Assembly (NCBI RefSeq): GCF_009759685.1
Contig: NZ_CP046654.1
Coordinates: 3,100,001-3,164,000, forward strand
DNA length: 64,000 bases
Origin: Acinetobacter baumannii
Lineage (GTDB): Bacteria > Pseudomonadota > Gammaproteobacteria > Pseudomonadales > Moraxellaceae
Reading direction: 5' to 3'
The stretch's first letter is position 1. The number at the start of each line of letters is the position of its first letter. A program made the translations under genes and the position numbers. The notes beneath the pieces were generated by a model. That model was not told the DNA's origin. It made no database searches and saw only the letters and a program-made list of their open reading frames with translations. This document shows positions 56,578 to 64,000 of this stretch, in pieces.

Positions 56578-58118
56578 CTTGCATCCCCTCCGAAATAATT
56601 AGCACCACGTAAGTTCGCGTGTGTATAGGGTTTCATTGTTTGAGTGGTGTTTAGAGGTTGGATATATTTTCTATTTTTGAGTACATACAAGAGGTCTGTA
56701 ACTGCTAATAGATTATATTTTAATGCATACTCACAAGCCTGATTAAGGACAGAATCAAGCTTATTTTCTAAAATATAATCTCTAAGCTTATTTAAAGACT
56801 TAATATTACGAGCGAGTTGCTTGGACTTATTTAGAATTTTTTCCACAAACTCATAAACATAGTTTCCAAGAGATTTAGCCCACTGCCTAATACTTGCTGG
56901 GCTTAAAGTATTATAAAGCCTATGATTGGCTGGCATATGCTCGTCTAGAATACTTGCTTGACCATAGCCTTCTAATAAACTGTGCGAAGTAATTAATTCA
57001 TTCTCATAATAGAATTGCACTTCATGACTTGTAATACCGATATCTAACTTCTTACCTATCAGAGTATAGGGAACAGAATAAATATTCCCATCAATGGTGA
57101 ACTGATAAAACTCTGAAACGGTTTGTTGAAATATCCATTTTGAAAAAGGATATGGATGTTTAGGTAGTGCAAGCAATTCATTTTTTTCAAATCGATGAAA
57201 ACGATCTGATCGACTTTCAGGAAAACGCTTAGTGACACCATTGTTGATTCTATCAACTTCTACATCGATAGCTTTTTGCAATTCTTCAAGTGAGAAAAAT
57301 TTTCTTTCTCTTAATTTAACCAAGACAGAACGTTGGATAATTTGAACACAAACCTCTGCTAGCCCTTTGTCCTTGGGAGTACGTGGGCGAGTATTCAGAA
57401 TTGCAAAATCATGATAGTCCGCAAATTGTTCAAATGTTTTATTGAAAACCGTTCCATTACGCCCTGTTTTAATAACAGCCGCTTTCAGATTATCTGTGAT
57501 TACTTCTCTAGGAACACCACCTATACGATTAAAAGTGGCTGTGAAACATTTTAACCAGTCATGTGTTTGTTGAGTTTCGGCTGCAATCACAGTGATTAAA
57601 CTTGAAGCACCCAATACACCTACAAAGATTTGAACATTCCTCACCTGGCCTGAATTAATGTCGTGAATTGGCATTGTTTTACCACAAAAGTCGACAAGCA
57701 ATGTCTGACCAGCAGTATAATGTTGGCGCATAGAGGGGTGTAATTTTTTCAACCACTGTTTATACAACTTCATAAATCGAGAATAAGAAACACCTTCTGG
57801 CTCTGTTTCTTTGAACTCAATCCACAATTGCTTAAGTGTCATATCTCTGATCTTCATTTGATCATTGATATATGTAAAGTCTGGTAGCGGTTTGCACTTC
57901 ATGATATTTCTTGCAACACCTGTTTGCACAACATCTACAAACTCTTGATTAGATGCTTTCAACACCTCAGCAATAGGTATTTCAATTTCATTTAATTTTT
58001 TAGCAATAACACCAACTGTTGTTGGAGACACATTAACTCTTTTTGCAATTTGGCGATGTGTATTACCTTGCGCCAAGAACTCACAAATTTTTCTTTGTAC
58101 TACAACAGGTATTTTCAT
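56574..58118 (-). CDS. istA: IS21-family transposase IstA
   Basis: The 514-residue protein starts MKIPVVVQRKICEFLAQGNT, with GGGAG upstream; a longer in-frame start at 58169 is not needed. An N-terminal helix-turn-helix (TVGVIAKKL region) precedes the DDE core: LLVDFCGKTMPIHD (first Asp), PREVITDNLKAAV (second Asp) and DKGLAEVCVQII (Glu). IstA binds the element ends and cuts and joins DNA. It is intact. Codon use looks AT-rich like the neighbouring accessory genes. Confidence 0.93.
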   Translation of the reverse strand: MKIPVVVQRKICEFLAQGNTHRQIAKRVNVSPTTVGVIAKKLNEIEIPIAEVLKASNQEFVDVVQTGVARNIMKCKPLPDFTYINDQMKIRDMTLKQLWIEFKETEPEGVSYSRFMKLYKQWLKKLHPSMRQHYTAGQTLLVDFCGKTMPIHDINSGQVRNVQIFVGVLGASSLITVIAAETQQTHDWLKCFTATFNRIGGVPREVITDNLKAAVIKTGRNGTVFNKTFEQFADYHDFAILNTRPRTPKDKGLAEVCVQIIQRSVLVKLRERKFFSLEELQKAIDVEVDRINNGVTKRFPESRSDRFHRFEKNELLALPKHPYPFSKWIFQQTVSEFYQFTIDGNIYSVPYTLIGKKLDIGITSHEVQFYYENELITSHSLLEGYGQASILDEHMPANHRLYNTLSPASIRQWAKSLGNYVYEFVEKILNKSKQLARNIKSLNKLRDYILENKLDSVLNQACEYALKYNLLAVTDLLYVLKNRKYIQPLNTTQTMKPYTHANLRGANYFGGDAR

Positions 58119-58237
58119 TTGAAAACTCCCAAAATCAAATAAATGGATAAAGGGAGAAAGAGCAAGCATTTTGCTTTATTGACTTTAAAAAAGTAATTGA
58201 ACAAAATACTAAGCGTGTCGGTACTCAAAGACACTTT

Positions 58238-58269
58238 TCAATGGCTCATGTTCGAGCATGAGTCATTGA
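58238..58269. repeat. 32-bp near-perfect palindrome at the right IS end
   Basis: The 32 bases centred between 58253 and 58254 read TCAATGGCTCATGT, TCGA, then GCATGAGTCATTGA. Only two position pairs are mismatched, and both become G-U pairs in rightward RNA. It begins four or five bases outside the right IS terminus and lies 27 bp downstream of the leftward ribbon-helix-helix gene. It may be a terminator, a recombination site or an IS target. Confidence 0.65.
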
Positions 58270-58295
58270 TCTTTCTCCATAGATAAAATAAAAAA

Positions 58296-58448
58296 TTAAT
58301 TTAGTTCATTTTTCGACTCCTTCTTCATGCGTTCAAGTTCAGTTAATACATAAGAATTCATCGATTGATGTCTTTTCTTAGCCATTTTTTTCACCCAAAA
58401 AACCAACTCTTCAGGCAACCTTAGATTTAATTGCTTGGTTGTTCGCAT
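58296..58448 (-). CDS. Arc-like ribbon-helix-helix small regulator (50 aa)
   Basis: The 50-residue ORF starts MRTTKQLNLRLPEELVFWVK and continues KKRHQSMNSYVLTELERM. The beta-strand N-L-R-L-P followed by two helices and S-M-N-S is the Arc/MetJ ribbon-helix-helix pattern. It diverges from another protein with an N-terminal domain of the same type across a repeat-rich gap. Such small Arc-type proteins are common in phages and mobile elements as repressors. It is likely one half of a regulatory pair (inference). Confidence 0.75.
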   Translation of the reverse strand: MRTTKQLNLRLPEELVFWVKKMAKKRHQSMNSYVLTELERMKKESKNELN

Positions 58449-58464
58449 ATTAATTATTGACCAG

Positions 58465-58542
58465 TAGTAGCATTTTGATTCTATAGTATTAAAATGATTC
58501 TATATGCGCAATAGTTTTTTTGCATCATAATGCTACTATTGC
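58465..58542. promoter_or_regulatory. Repeat-rich control region between two divergent regulators
   Basis: The 118-bp gap holds TAGTAGCATT (58465-58474) against AATGCTACTA (58529-58538), a perfect 10-bp inverted repeat. It also holds GCAATAGT (58508-58515) against ACTATTGC (58535-58542), and the direct repeat GATTCTATA at 58477-58485 and 58496-58504 (19 bp apart). This is a plausible set of operators for the flanking ribbon-helix-helix proteins. Confidence 0.6.
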
Positions 58543-58566
58543 TTATTCCTACTGTTCGTGGAATCT

Positions 58567-59580
58567 ATGAAAAAAAAAGACATTCAATTTAACCTCCGGA
58601 TTCCTGAGGATTTAAAGTTAAAGATTGATGAAGCTGCTAAGGTAAATCAACGATCTATTAATGCCGAGACGATGTCTCGTCTATATGATTCTTTTGTTAT
58701 GGATAATAATATTCATCTAGAAGCAGCTAAAGTCATTGAAAATTTTCTACAAGCAAGAACACCGACCCAGCGTAAAAAAGATGTAGCTGAGAGACTTAAC
58801 TTTCTTTTTAATGAGATTAAAAAAAGTCTGCATTTCAAAGACCTTACAGTTGCTGAATTAGCATATAAGATTGGGGAAAGCTCAGCAGATAGTGCTGAAT
58901 CTTGGTTCAGAGCAGAAATGGAACCAACTTTTAACCAACTAGAACAGATCGCAAATTTTTTATCTGCGAATTCAAATTGGTTACTCTTTGGAAAGGAAAG
59001 ACCATTCAAAGTTGAGAGCTTCCGTTTCGATGAGAATATAGATAAAGATATAAGATGGTTATTGACCCCTAATCCTGAAAAAGAGTTCTTAAAAAATCAG
59101 TCAGTCAAAGAAGTTAAATTTATTCGCTGTCTTAATGCGGAAGGGTCACTAATTGTAGCTAAGCTGTATTCAAATCAATATTTAGAGTGTTTCCATACCC
59201 CTTATCATATTAGTGATATCACTGGTGTCGGTGGATATAACTCTCTACTTTATTTATGCTTACTGTTTAAAACCTTAAAAAAATACCATAGTTCATACCA
59301 TCATCCGAATATATATAGCTTCTTGATTTCAGAAGAAATGGCGAAAAAAATATGGGCAGAAGAAACACATCCCTTGCCACTGATTGATCAACTGCGTCAT
59401 ATACCTTGGATGGATGATCTCGCAGATGCATTACCTAATCGCTCATTAGATGAATTCTATTGGCAGGGGTTTGATGTGCTTAGATCAAGATTAATAAAAG
59501 ATTTTAATGAAAAGGAATTCATTAAGCATCATTGGAATGATTCAGAATTCCATATTAAGCACCCTATGAACTTCGATTAA
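58567..59580 (+). CDS. Arc-type RHH plus XRE-like regulator with unknown C-terminal domain
   Basis: The 337-residue protein starts MKKKDIQFNLRIPEDLKLKI and continues with KVNQRSINAETMSRLYDSF, a ribbon-helix-helix domain in residues 4-45. Around residues 85-140 LTVAELAYKIGESSADSAES, MEPTFNQLEQIANFLSAN and WLLFGKERPF look like a Cro/CI-type helix-turn-helix. The C-terminal 190 residues are unrecognised. The ATG at 58567 is preferred over an in-frame GTG at 58558. It is divergent from the small Arc-like gene and 99 bp upstream of the methyltransferase. Confidence 0.7.
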   Translation: MKKKDIQFNLRIPEDLKLKIDEAAKVNQRSINAETMSRLYDSFVMDNNIHLEAAKVIENFLQARTPTQRKKDVAERLNFLFNEIKKSLHFKDLTVAELAYKIGESSADSAESWFRAEMEPTFNQLEQIANFLSANSNWLLFGKERPFKVESFRFDENIDKDIRWLLTPNPEKEFLKNQSVKEVKFIRCLNAEGSLIVAKLYSNQYLECFHTPYHISDITGVGGYNSLLYLCLLFKTLKKYHSSYHHPNIYSFLISEEMAKKIWAEETHPLPLIDQLRHIPWMDDLADALPNRSLDEFYWQGFDVLRSRLIKDFNEKEFIKHHWNDSEFHIKHPMNFD

Positions 59581-59679
59581 TTCCACGTCAATTTGTGTCG
59601 TATACACAAGAAGTCTCATTCAATTTAACTTATTGTTTCTTTAAACTAATTATTAGCTTTTATACGGTCATCAGCATTT

Positions 59680-62379
59680 ATGAATATCGTCCAAATCGAA
59701 GAAAATGTTAAACAGCTCATCCATAAAATTGCTCAAGATGAGCTAAATAAACAAGACTTTATCTATGAGTTGCTTTTAGCTTATGGGCATCGTAGCCAAA
59801 CTATTGGACGAGTGCGTAATGGTGAGCGTAATTTAGCTGAAGATAAGGAAAACACCGTTTTTTGGAAGCGCCAAATATACTTCAAAATTGCAAAACAGCA
59901 TGATTTGCATGGTTTGATTGATCAAATGAAAAAGGAAAAGCGAACTGAGAGTAATAAGATTCGTTTCTTGATCGTGACTGACTTTAAAACTCTATTAGCC
60001 GTAGATACTAAAACACAAGATACATTGGATGTTCCTTTTGGCGATTTAGCTAAAAAATTTGATTTCTTCTTACCATGGGCTGGGATGGAGAAAGCCGTAT
60101 ATCAAGGTGAAAACCCTGCGGATGTTAAGGCTGCTGAAAAATTAGCAAAACTATTTGACGAAATTAAAGCCGATAATTTCGATGAAGATGACTTAAATAA
60201 TAAAGAAAACTTACATCACCTTAATATCTTCTTATCTCGCCTGTTATTTTGTTATTTTGCTGAAGATACCGAAATTTTTAAGGACAAACAGTTCACTTCG
60301 GCAATATCAAAGAGTAATGAAGATGGATCAGATTTATCAGCTTTAATTGGTCGATTATTTAAAGTGTTAAACCAATCGGCTGAAGATCGTGAAACAGATT
60401 TACCTGATTACTTAGCAGATTTTCCTTATGTAAATGGTGGTTTGTTTAAAGATGATATTCAAGTTCCGAAATTCACACGCAAATCACGTCGGATTTTAAT
60501 TGAGTGTGGTGCTGAATTAGATTGGTCTGATATTAACCCTGATATTTTTGGTTCTATGTTCCAAGCGGTTGTTCATACTGAACAGCGTAGCACGATGGGA
60601 CAGCATTACACCTCTGTGCCAAACATTATGAAGGTGATTGAACCATTATTCTTAAATGACTTGTACGAAGAATTAGAGAAAAACCAAGACAGCATTAATA
60701 AGCTATTAAAATTACAGCAACGTTTGGGGCAACTTAAATTTTTTGACCCTGCTTGTGGTTCAGGTAACTTTCTTATTATTGCGTATAAAGAGCTTCGTAA
60801 ATTTGAAATGGAGCTTTTAAAGCGTGTTCAAGAGCTAGAACTAGAAAAAACAGGTCAGCTTTCAAAACCATTTTCAGTGATTCAGGTCTCACAATTTTAT
60901 GGTATTGAACTTGACGATTTTGCCCATGAAATAGCCATTTTGTCATTATGGTTAGCTGAACATCAAATGAATATAATTTTTAAGGAGGAATTTGGAACAA
61001 CTTCAGCTTTACTACCATTGAAGCATACTGGTCAGATAGTGTGTGCGAATGCTACTCAAGTAGATTGGCTTGAAGTTTGTCCTAGTGATTCTTTAGGCAG
61101 TATATATATATTTGGTAATCCACCTTATAAAGGCTTTAATAAACAAACATCACAACAAAAAATAGATATGTGTAATGTCTTTCCTTCAAATGTCTCTTTT
61201 CTTAAATTAGATTATGTTTCTTGTTGGTTATATAAAGCATCAGAATATGTTTTAAAATGTAACGCAAAAATAGCTTTTGTAACTACTAGCTCAATTATTC
61301 AGGGCGAGCAAGTAGAATTAATATGGCCTCTTATTTTTTCTAAAGGTATAGAAATATTCTTCGCATATCGTCCATTTTTTTGGGAGAATAATGCTAAAGA
61401 TCCCGCTTCAGTTATGTGTGTAGTTTTAGGGTTGCAGAAAAAAGGTTTAAATAGCAAAAAATATATAATTGAAAATGGAATTATTAAAGAAGCTAACTAT
61501 ATCAATGCTTATCTAACAGATGCCGATAACATTTTTGTCCATTCAAGTACAAAGCCTTTAAGCCCTCGTCCTATTATGACTATGGGAAGTAATGCGATAG
61601 ATGGAAAAAACCTCATAATTACTAGCGAGGAAAAAGATAATTTTATCTCAGAAAATCCTAATGCAAAAAAGTTTATCAGAAGATATATGGGGGGAGCAGA
61701 TTTTCTGAACAATAAATATAGATATTGTCTTTGGATAGATGATGAAAGTTATCAAGAAGCATTAAGTTATTCTTTTATTGCTAAAAAAGTTGCTCAATGC
61801 AAAGAGTACCGTTTATCTGCAGGAAGAGATGCAAGAAAAGTTGCTGATAAACCTTACAGATTTTGTTATAAAACTCATCAGGATAAATCCGCTATCATTG
61901 TTCCGCAGACCACAACAGAAAGAAGAATATATTTACCCGTAGGTATTACTAATGATGATACTGTTATTAGTGCTAAAGGATTTGCTATATATGAGTTAGA
62001 TATATTTATTTTTGGAATACTTTCATCAAAAATGCATCATGTTTGGATGGAAATTACTAGTGGCAAACCTGCAGGTGGTGGATATGCCTACTCTGTAAAG
62101 TTAACTTATAATACTTTTCCTCTACCAGAAATAAAATCAAATATTAAAGAATTAATAACTATTAAGGCTTTAGAAATACTTTCAATTAGGGAAAAATACA
62201 CTACTAAAACTCTAGCAGAGTTATATCATCAAGATTATATGCCCGATGACTTATTAAAGGCACATCAAGATTTAGATAATATTATTGAATCACTTTATCA
62301 AAAAGAGAGATTTTTGACAGATGAGCAAAGATTACGTGTTTTATTGAGTATGTATAAAGAGTTGGTGGGTAAAATCTAA
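59680..62379 (+). CDS. MmeI-like class I SAM-dependent adenine DNA methyltransferase
   Basis: The 899-residue protein has motif I FFDPACGSGNF (Asp356-Phe364) and motif IV GNPPYKG (Asn480-Tyr483), the N6-adenine type. The N-terminus (GRVRNGERNLAEDKENTVFW, FLIVTDFKTLLAVDTKT, FFLPWAGMEKA) matches MmeI-type methylase N-regions. TMGQHYTSVPNIM precedes the catalytic core, and the C-terminal half should hold the target-recognition domain. No nuclease motif (D-x-n-E-x-K) was seen in the N-terminus. One base separates its stop from the helicase ATG, so the two work together. Confidence 0.85.
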   Translation: MNIVQIEENVKQLIHKIAQDELNKQDFIYELLLAYGHRSQTIGRVRNGERNLAEDKENTVFWKRQIYFKIAKQHDLHGLIDQMKKEKRTESNKIRFLIVTDFKTLLAVDTKTQDTLDVPFGDLAKKFDFFLPWAGMEKAVYQGENPADVKAAEKLAKLFDEIKADNFDEDDLNNKENLHHLNIFLSRLLFCYFAEDTEIFKDKQFTSAISKSNEDGSDLSALIGRLFKVLNQSAEDRETDLPDYLADFPYVNGGLFKDDIQVPKFTRKSRRILIECGAELDWSDINPDIFGSMFQAVVHTEQRSTMGQHYTSVPNIMKVIEPLFLNDLYEELEKNQDSINKLLKLQQRLGQLKFFDPACGSGNFLIIAYKELRKFEMELLKRVQELELEKTGQLSKPFSVIQVSQFYGIELDDFAHEIAILSLWLAEHQMNIIFKEEFGTTSALLPLKHTGQIVCANATQVDWLEVCPSDSLGSIYIFGNPPYKGFNKQTSQQKIDMCNVFPSNVSFLKLDYVSCWLYKASEYVLKCNAKIAFVTTSSIIQGEQVELIWPLIFSKGIEIFFAYRPFFWENNAKDPASVMCVVLGLQKKGLNSKKYIIENGIIKEANYINAYLTDADNIFVHSSTKPLSPRPIMTMGSNAIDGKNLIITSEEKDNFISENPNAKKFIRRYMGGADFLNNKYRYCLWIDDESYQEALSYSFIAKKVAQCKEYRLSAGRDARKVADKPYRFCYKTHQDKSAIIVPQTTTERRIYLPVGITNDDTVISAKGFAIYELDIFIFGILSSKMHHVWMEITSGKPAGGGYAYSVKLTYNTFPLPEIKSNIKELITIKALEILSIREKYTTKTLAELYHQDYMPDDLLKAHQDLDNIIESLYQKERFLTDEQRLRVLLSMYKELVGKI

Positions 62380-62380
62380 G

Positions 62381-64000
62381 ATGAAAAATATTATAGAAGT
62401 TAATTATGAACAGACTGGTGAAAGTACCTCAATTAATAAGATGGGGATGCGAGCTATGCAAGCTCGTGCCTTTCAATCTCGTAATAGTCAGTATTTACTC
62501 TTAAAAGCCCCACCCGCATCAGGTAAATCTCGTGCATTAATGTTTTTGGGTTTAGACAAGATATACAACCAAGGGTTGAGCAAAGTTATTGTAGCTGTAC
62601 CTGAACGCTCTATTGGTGGTTCATTTGCTAGCACAAAGCTGAGCGAAAGTGGTTTTTTTGCAGATTGGAATATCAAACCTGAAAACAACTTATGTACTGC
62701 TGGTGGTGATAAAAGCAAAGTAAAAGCCTTTAAACGCTTTATGGAAGGTACAGATCAAATTTTAGTATGTACTCATGCAACACTAAGATTTGCCTTTGAA
62801 GAGCTTGAAGATCATGTATTTGATAATACATTAGTGGCAATTGATGAATTTCATCATGTTTCAGCCGATGCTGACAATATTCTAGGTACTGTTCTTAAAT
62901 CTTTAATGGACAATACCTCGGCTCATATTGTTGCGATGACAGGTTCATACTTCCGTGGCGATAGCGTTCCTGTACTTACGCCTGAAGATGAAGCGAAGTT
63001 TGATAAAGTTTCGTTTAACTATTACGAACAACTTAATGGCTATACCTATTTAAAGTCTTTAGGTATTGGCTATCACTTCTATAAAGGACGTTACTTTGCA
63101 AAAGATGATGAAGGCGTTATTGCAATTGCAGAAGTACTAGATACCGATAAAAAAACCATCATTCATATTCCAAACGTAAATTCAGGTGAATCAACCAAAG
63201 ATAAATATGATGAGGTGGATGCGATCCTCGAAATCATTGGTGAATTTGTTGCTAAAGATCCTGATACTGGAATTATCACCGTCAAGCGTGCAGATGGTAA
63301 GATCTTAAAAGTAGCAGACCTCGTTGAAGAAGATGGTCGTGATAAAGTTGTTGAATATCTACGTAATATTAAAACCGTAGATGATCTTGATCTTATCATT
63401 GCCCTAGGCATGGCGAAGGAAGGCTTTGACTGGCAATTCTGTGAACATGCTTTAACGATTGGTTATCGTGGCTCTTTAACTGAAATTGTGCAAATTGTGG
63501 GACGTTGTACACGAGATAGCTCGAACAAATCACATGCGCAATTTACCAACCTTATTGCTCAACCTGATGCACAGGATACTGAAGTTAAATTTGCAGTAAA
63601 CAATATGCTTAAAGCTATTACTGCATCTTTGTTAATGGAACAAATACTTGCACCAAACTTCAAATTTAAAACCAAACGTGATGATGAGGATATTGTTCCA
63701 TCAGGTACGCTTACGATCAAAGGTTTTAAAGAACCAAGTACAGCAAAAACAAAGGCTATTATTGAAAATGATCTTGTGGACCTAAAAGCAGCGATTCTTC
63801 AAGATGCTAAAGTGATTGCAGGTTCAGCAGGTAAGGTTGAGCCTGAAGTGGTGAATAAAGTCCTTATCCCTAAGATTATCCAAACAAAATATCCTGACTT
63901 AACGAAAGCTGAACTTGAAGAAGTGAGTCAATATTTAGTCGTTGACTCAGTGATTAGCACAGCAGAAGTCAAAGAAGTTGGTGATAAAAAATTTATTCGT
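62381..64000 (+). CDS. SF2 (DEAD/DEAH-type) helicase/translocase, C-terminus outside window
   Basis: The frame is open from ATG 62381 to the last base, giving 540 residues. A Q-like segment MGMRAMQARAF, Walker A APPASGKS (residues 43-50), Walker B VAIDEFHHV (Asp155), AMTGSYFRG and motif VI QIVGRCTR (Gln371-Arg378) define an SF2 ATPase of the restriction-helicase kind. The gene directly follows the methyltransferase. The missing C-terminus could hold a nuclease or another domain, so the overall function cannot be settled here. Confidence 0.85.
   Translation, partial: MKNIIEVNYEQTGESTSINKMGMRAMQARAFQSRNSQYLLLKAPPASGKSRALMFLGLDKIYNQGLSKVIVAVPERSIGGSFASTKLSESGFFADWNIKPENNLCTAGGDKSKVKAFKRFMEGTDQILVCTHATLRFAFEELEDHVFDNTLVAIDEFHHVSADADNILGTVLKSLMDNTSAHIVAMTGSYFRGDSVPVLTPEDEAKFDKVSFNYYEQLNGYTYLKSLGIGYHFYKGRYFAKDDEGVIAIAEVLDTDKKTIIHIPNVNSGESTKDKYDEVDAILEIIGEFVAKDPDTGIITVKRADGKILKVADLVEEDGRDKVVEYLRNIKTVDDLDLIIALGMAKEGFDWQFCEHALTIGYRGSLTEIVQIVGRCTRDSSNKSHAQFTNLIAQPDAQDTEVKFAVNNMLKAITASLLMEQILAPNFKFKTKRDDEDIVPSGTLTIKGFKEPSTAKTKAIIENDLVDLKAAILQDAKVIAGSAGKVEPEVVNKVLIPKIIQTKYPDLTKAELEEVSQYLVVDSVISTAEVKEVGDKKFIR

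Larger units (their letters stand above)
55801..58233. mobile_element. IS21-family insertion sequence (about 2.4 kb)
   Basis: The element contains overlapping istA and istB. The presumed ends are TGTCGCTTTACTTGGACA (from 55801) and, on the opposite strand at the right, TGTCTTTGAGTACCGACA (58233 inwards). Both are preceded by AAAG, and they share AAAGTGTC and a closing GACA. The size fits IS21 elements. No clear target-site duplication was found, so the exact ends are uncertain by a few bases. Confidence 0.8.

Noticed and set aside
55796..58240. Target-site duplication of the IS21 element
   Set aside because: Bases flanking the two presumed ends do not match as a direct repeat of 4-8 bp. Ends may be off by a few bases or the duplication may have been lost.
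58444..64000. Toxin-antitoxin module formed by the two RHH proteins
   Set aside because: Toxin-antitoxin pairs are usually overlapping, co-directional genes with a small toxin. Here the genes are divergent and neither looks like a known toxin.

Overview
The window looks like chromosome of a low-GC gammaproteobacterium of the genus Acinetobacter, most likely the A. calcoaceticus-baumannii complex. This rests on recognised protein types and on gene groups I associate with that genus: a DcaP-type porin, split chrA, dnaE-trmJ-cysE and purT-glnD-dapC. No database search was run. No rRNA, tRNA or CRISPR array was seen.

Layout. 1-5.9 kb: an NCS1 nucleobase-type permease (cut by the window edge) diverges from a FadR-type GntR regulator across two perfect 12-bp palindromes. 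A LysR regulator then diverges from a YcaC-like hydrolase, a YtcJ-like amidohydrolase and a small XapX protein. 5.9-10.1 kb: arsenic resistance (arsC diverging from arsR and acr3), then a LysR regulator diverging from a two-gene split chromate transporter. 10.2-20.3 kb: ahpF, two lipoproteins and the dnaE-trmJ-cysE operon. 20.4-29.3 kb: amino-acid genes (periplasmic asparaginase, GltP-type carrier, an AlaA-like aminotransferase with an extra N-terminal domain), msrB-gpx-araC, a LysE exporter and dapC. 29.3-38.6 kb: glnD, purT, a tautomerase, azlCD, small exported proteins, a Crp/Fnr regulator, an Mpo1-like protein and ychF.

38.6-46 kb is a tightly packed seven-gene leftward operon for organic sulfur: two SfnB-like flavin oxidoreductases, an NtaA/DszA-type monooxygenase, two tandem MetQ-like binding proteins, MetN and MetI. 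The transporter presumably imports a sulfur compound that the flavoenzymes oxidise. 46-53.9 kb holds a GST-like protein, the glutamate/aspartate ABC transporter gltIJKL, a DcaP-like porin, an Lrp/AsnC regulator and yebC.

From about 54 kb the window becomes accessory. It holds an acyltransferase gene broken by one frameshift in a homopolymer, a TetR regulator, an unrecognised small gene and an IS21-family element (istA, istB). After these come two divergent ribbon-helix-helix regulators around a repeat-rich control region, then a large MmeI-like adenine DNA methyltransferase directly followed by an SF2 helicase that runs off the window. This last block is the best candidate for an under-described system. 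It looks like a modification/helicase defence module with its own regulators and no nuclease motif visible in the part that can be read.
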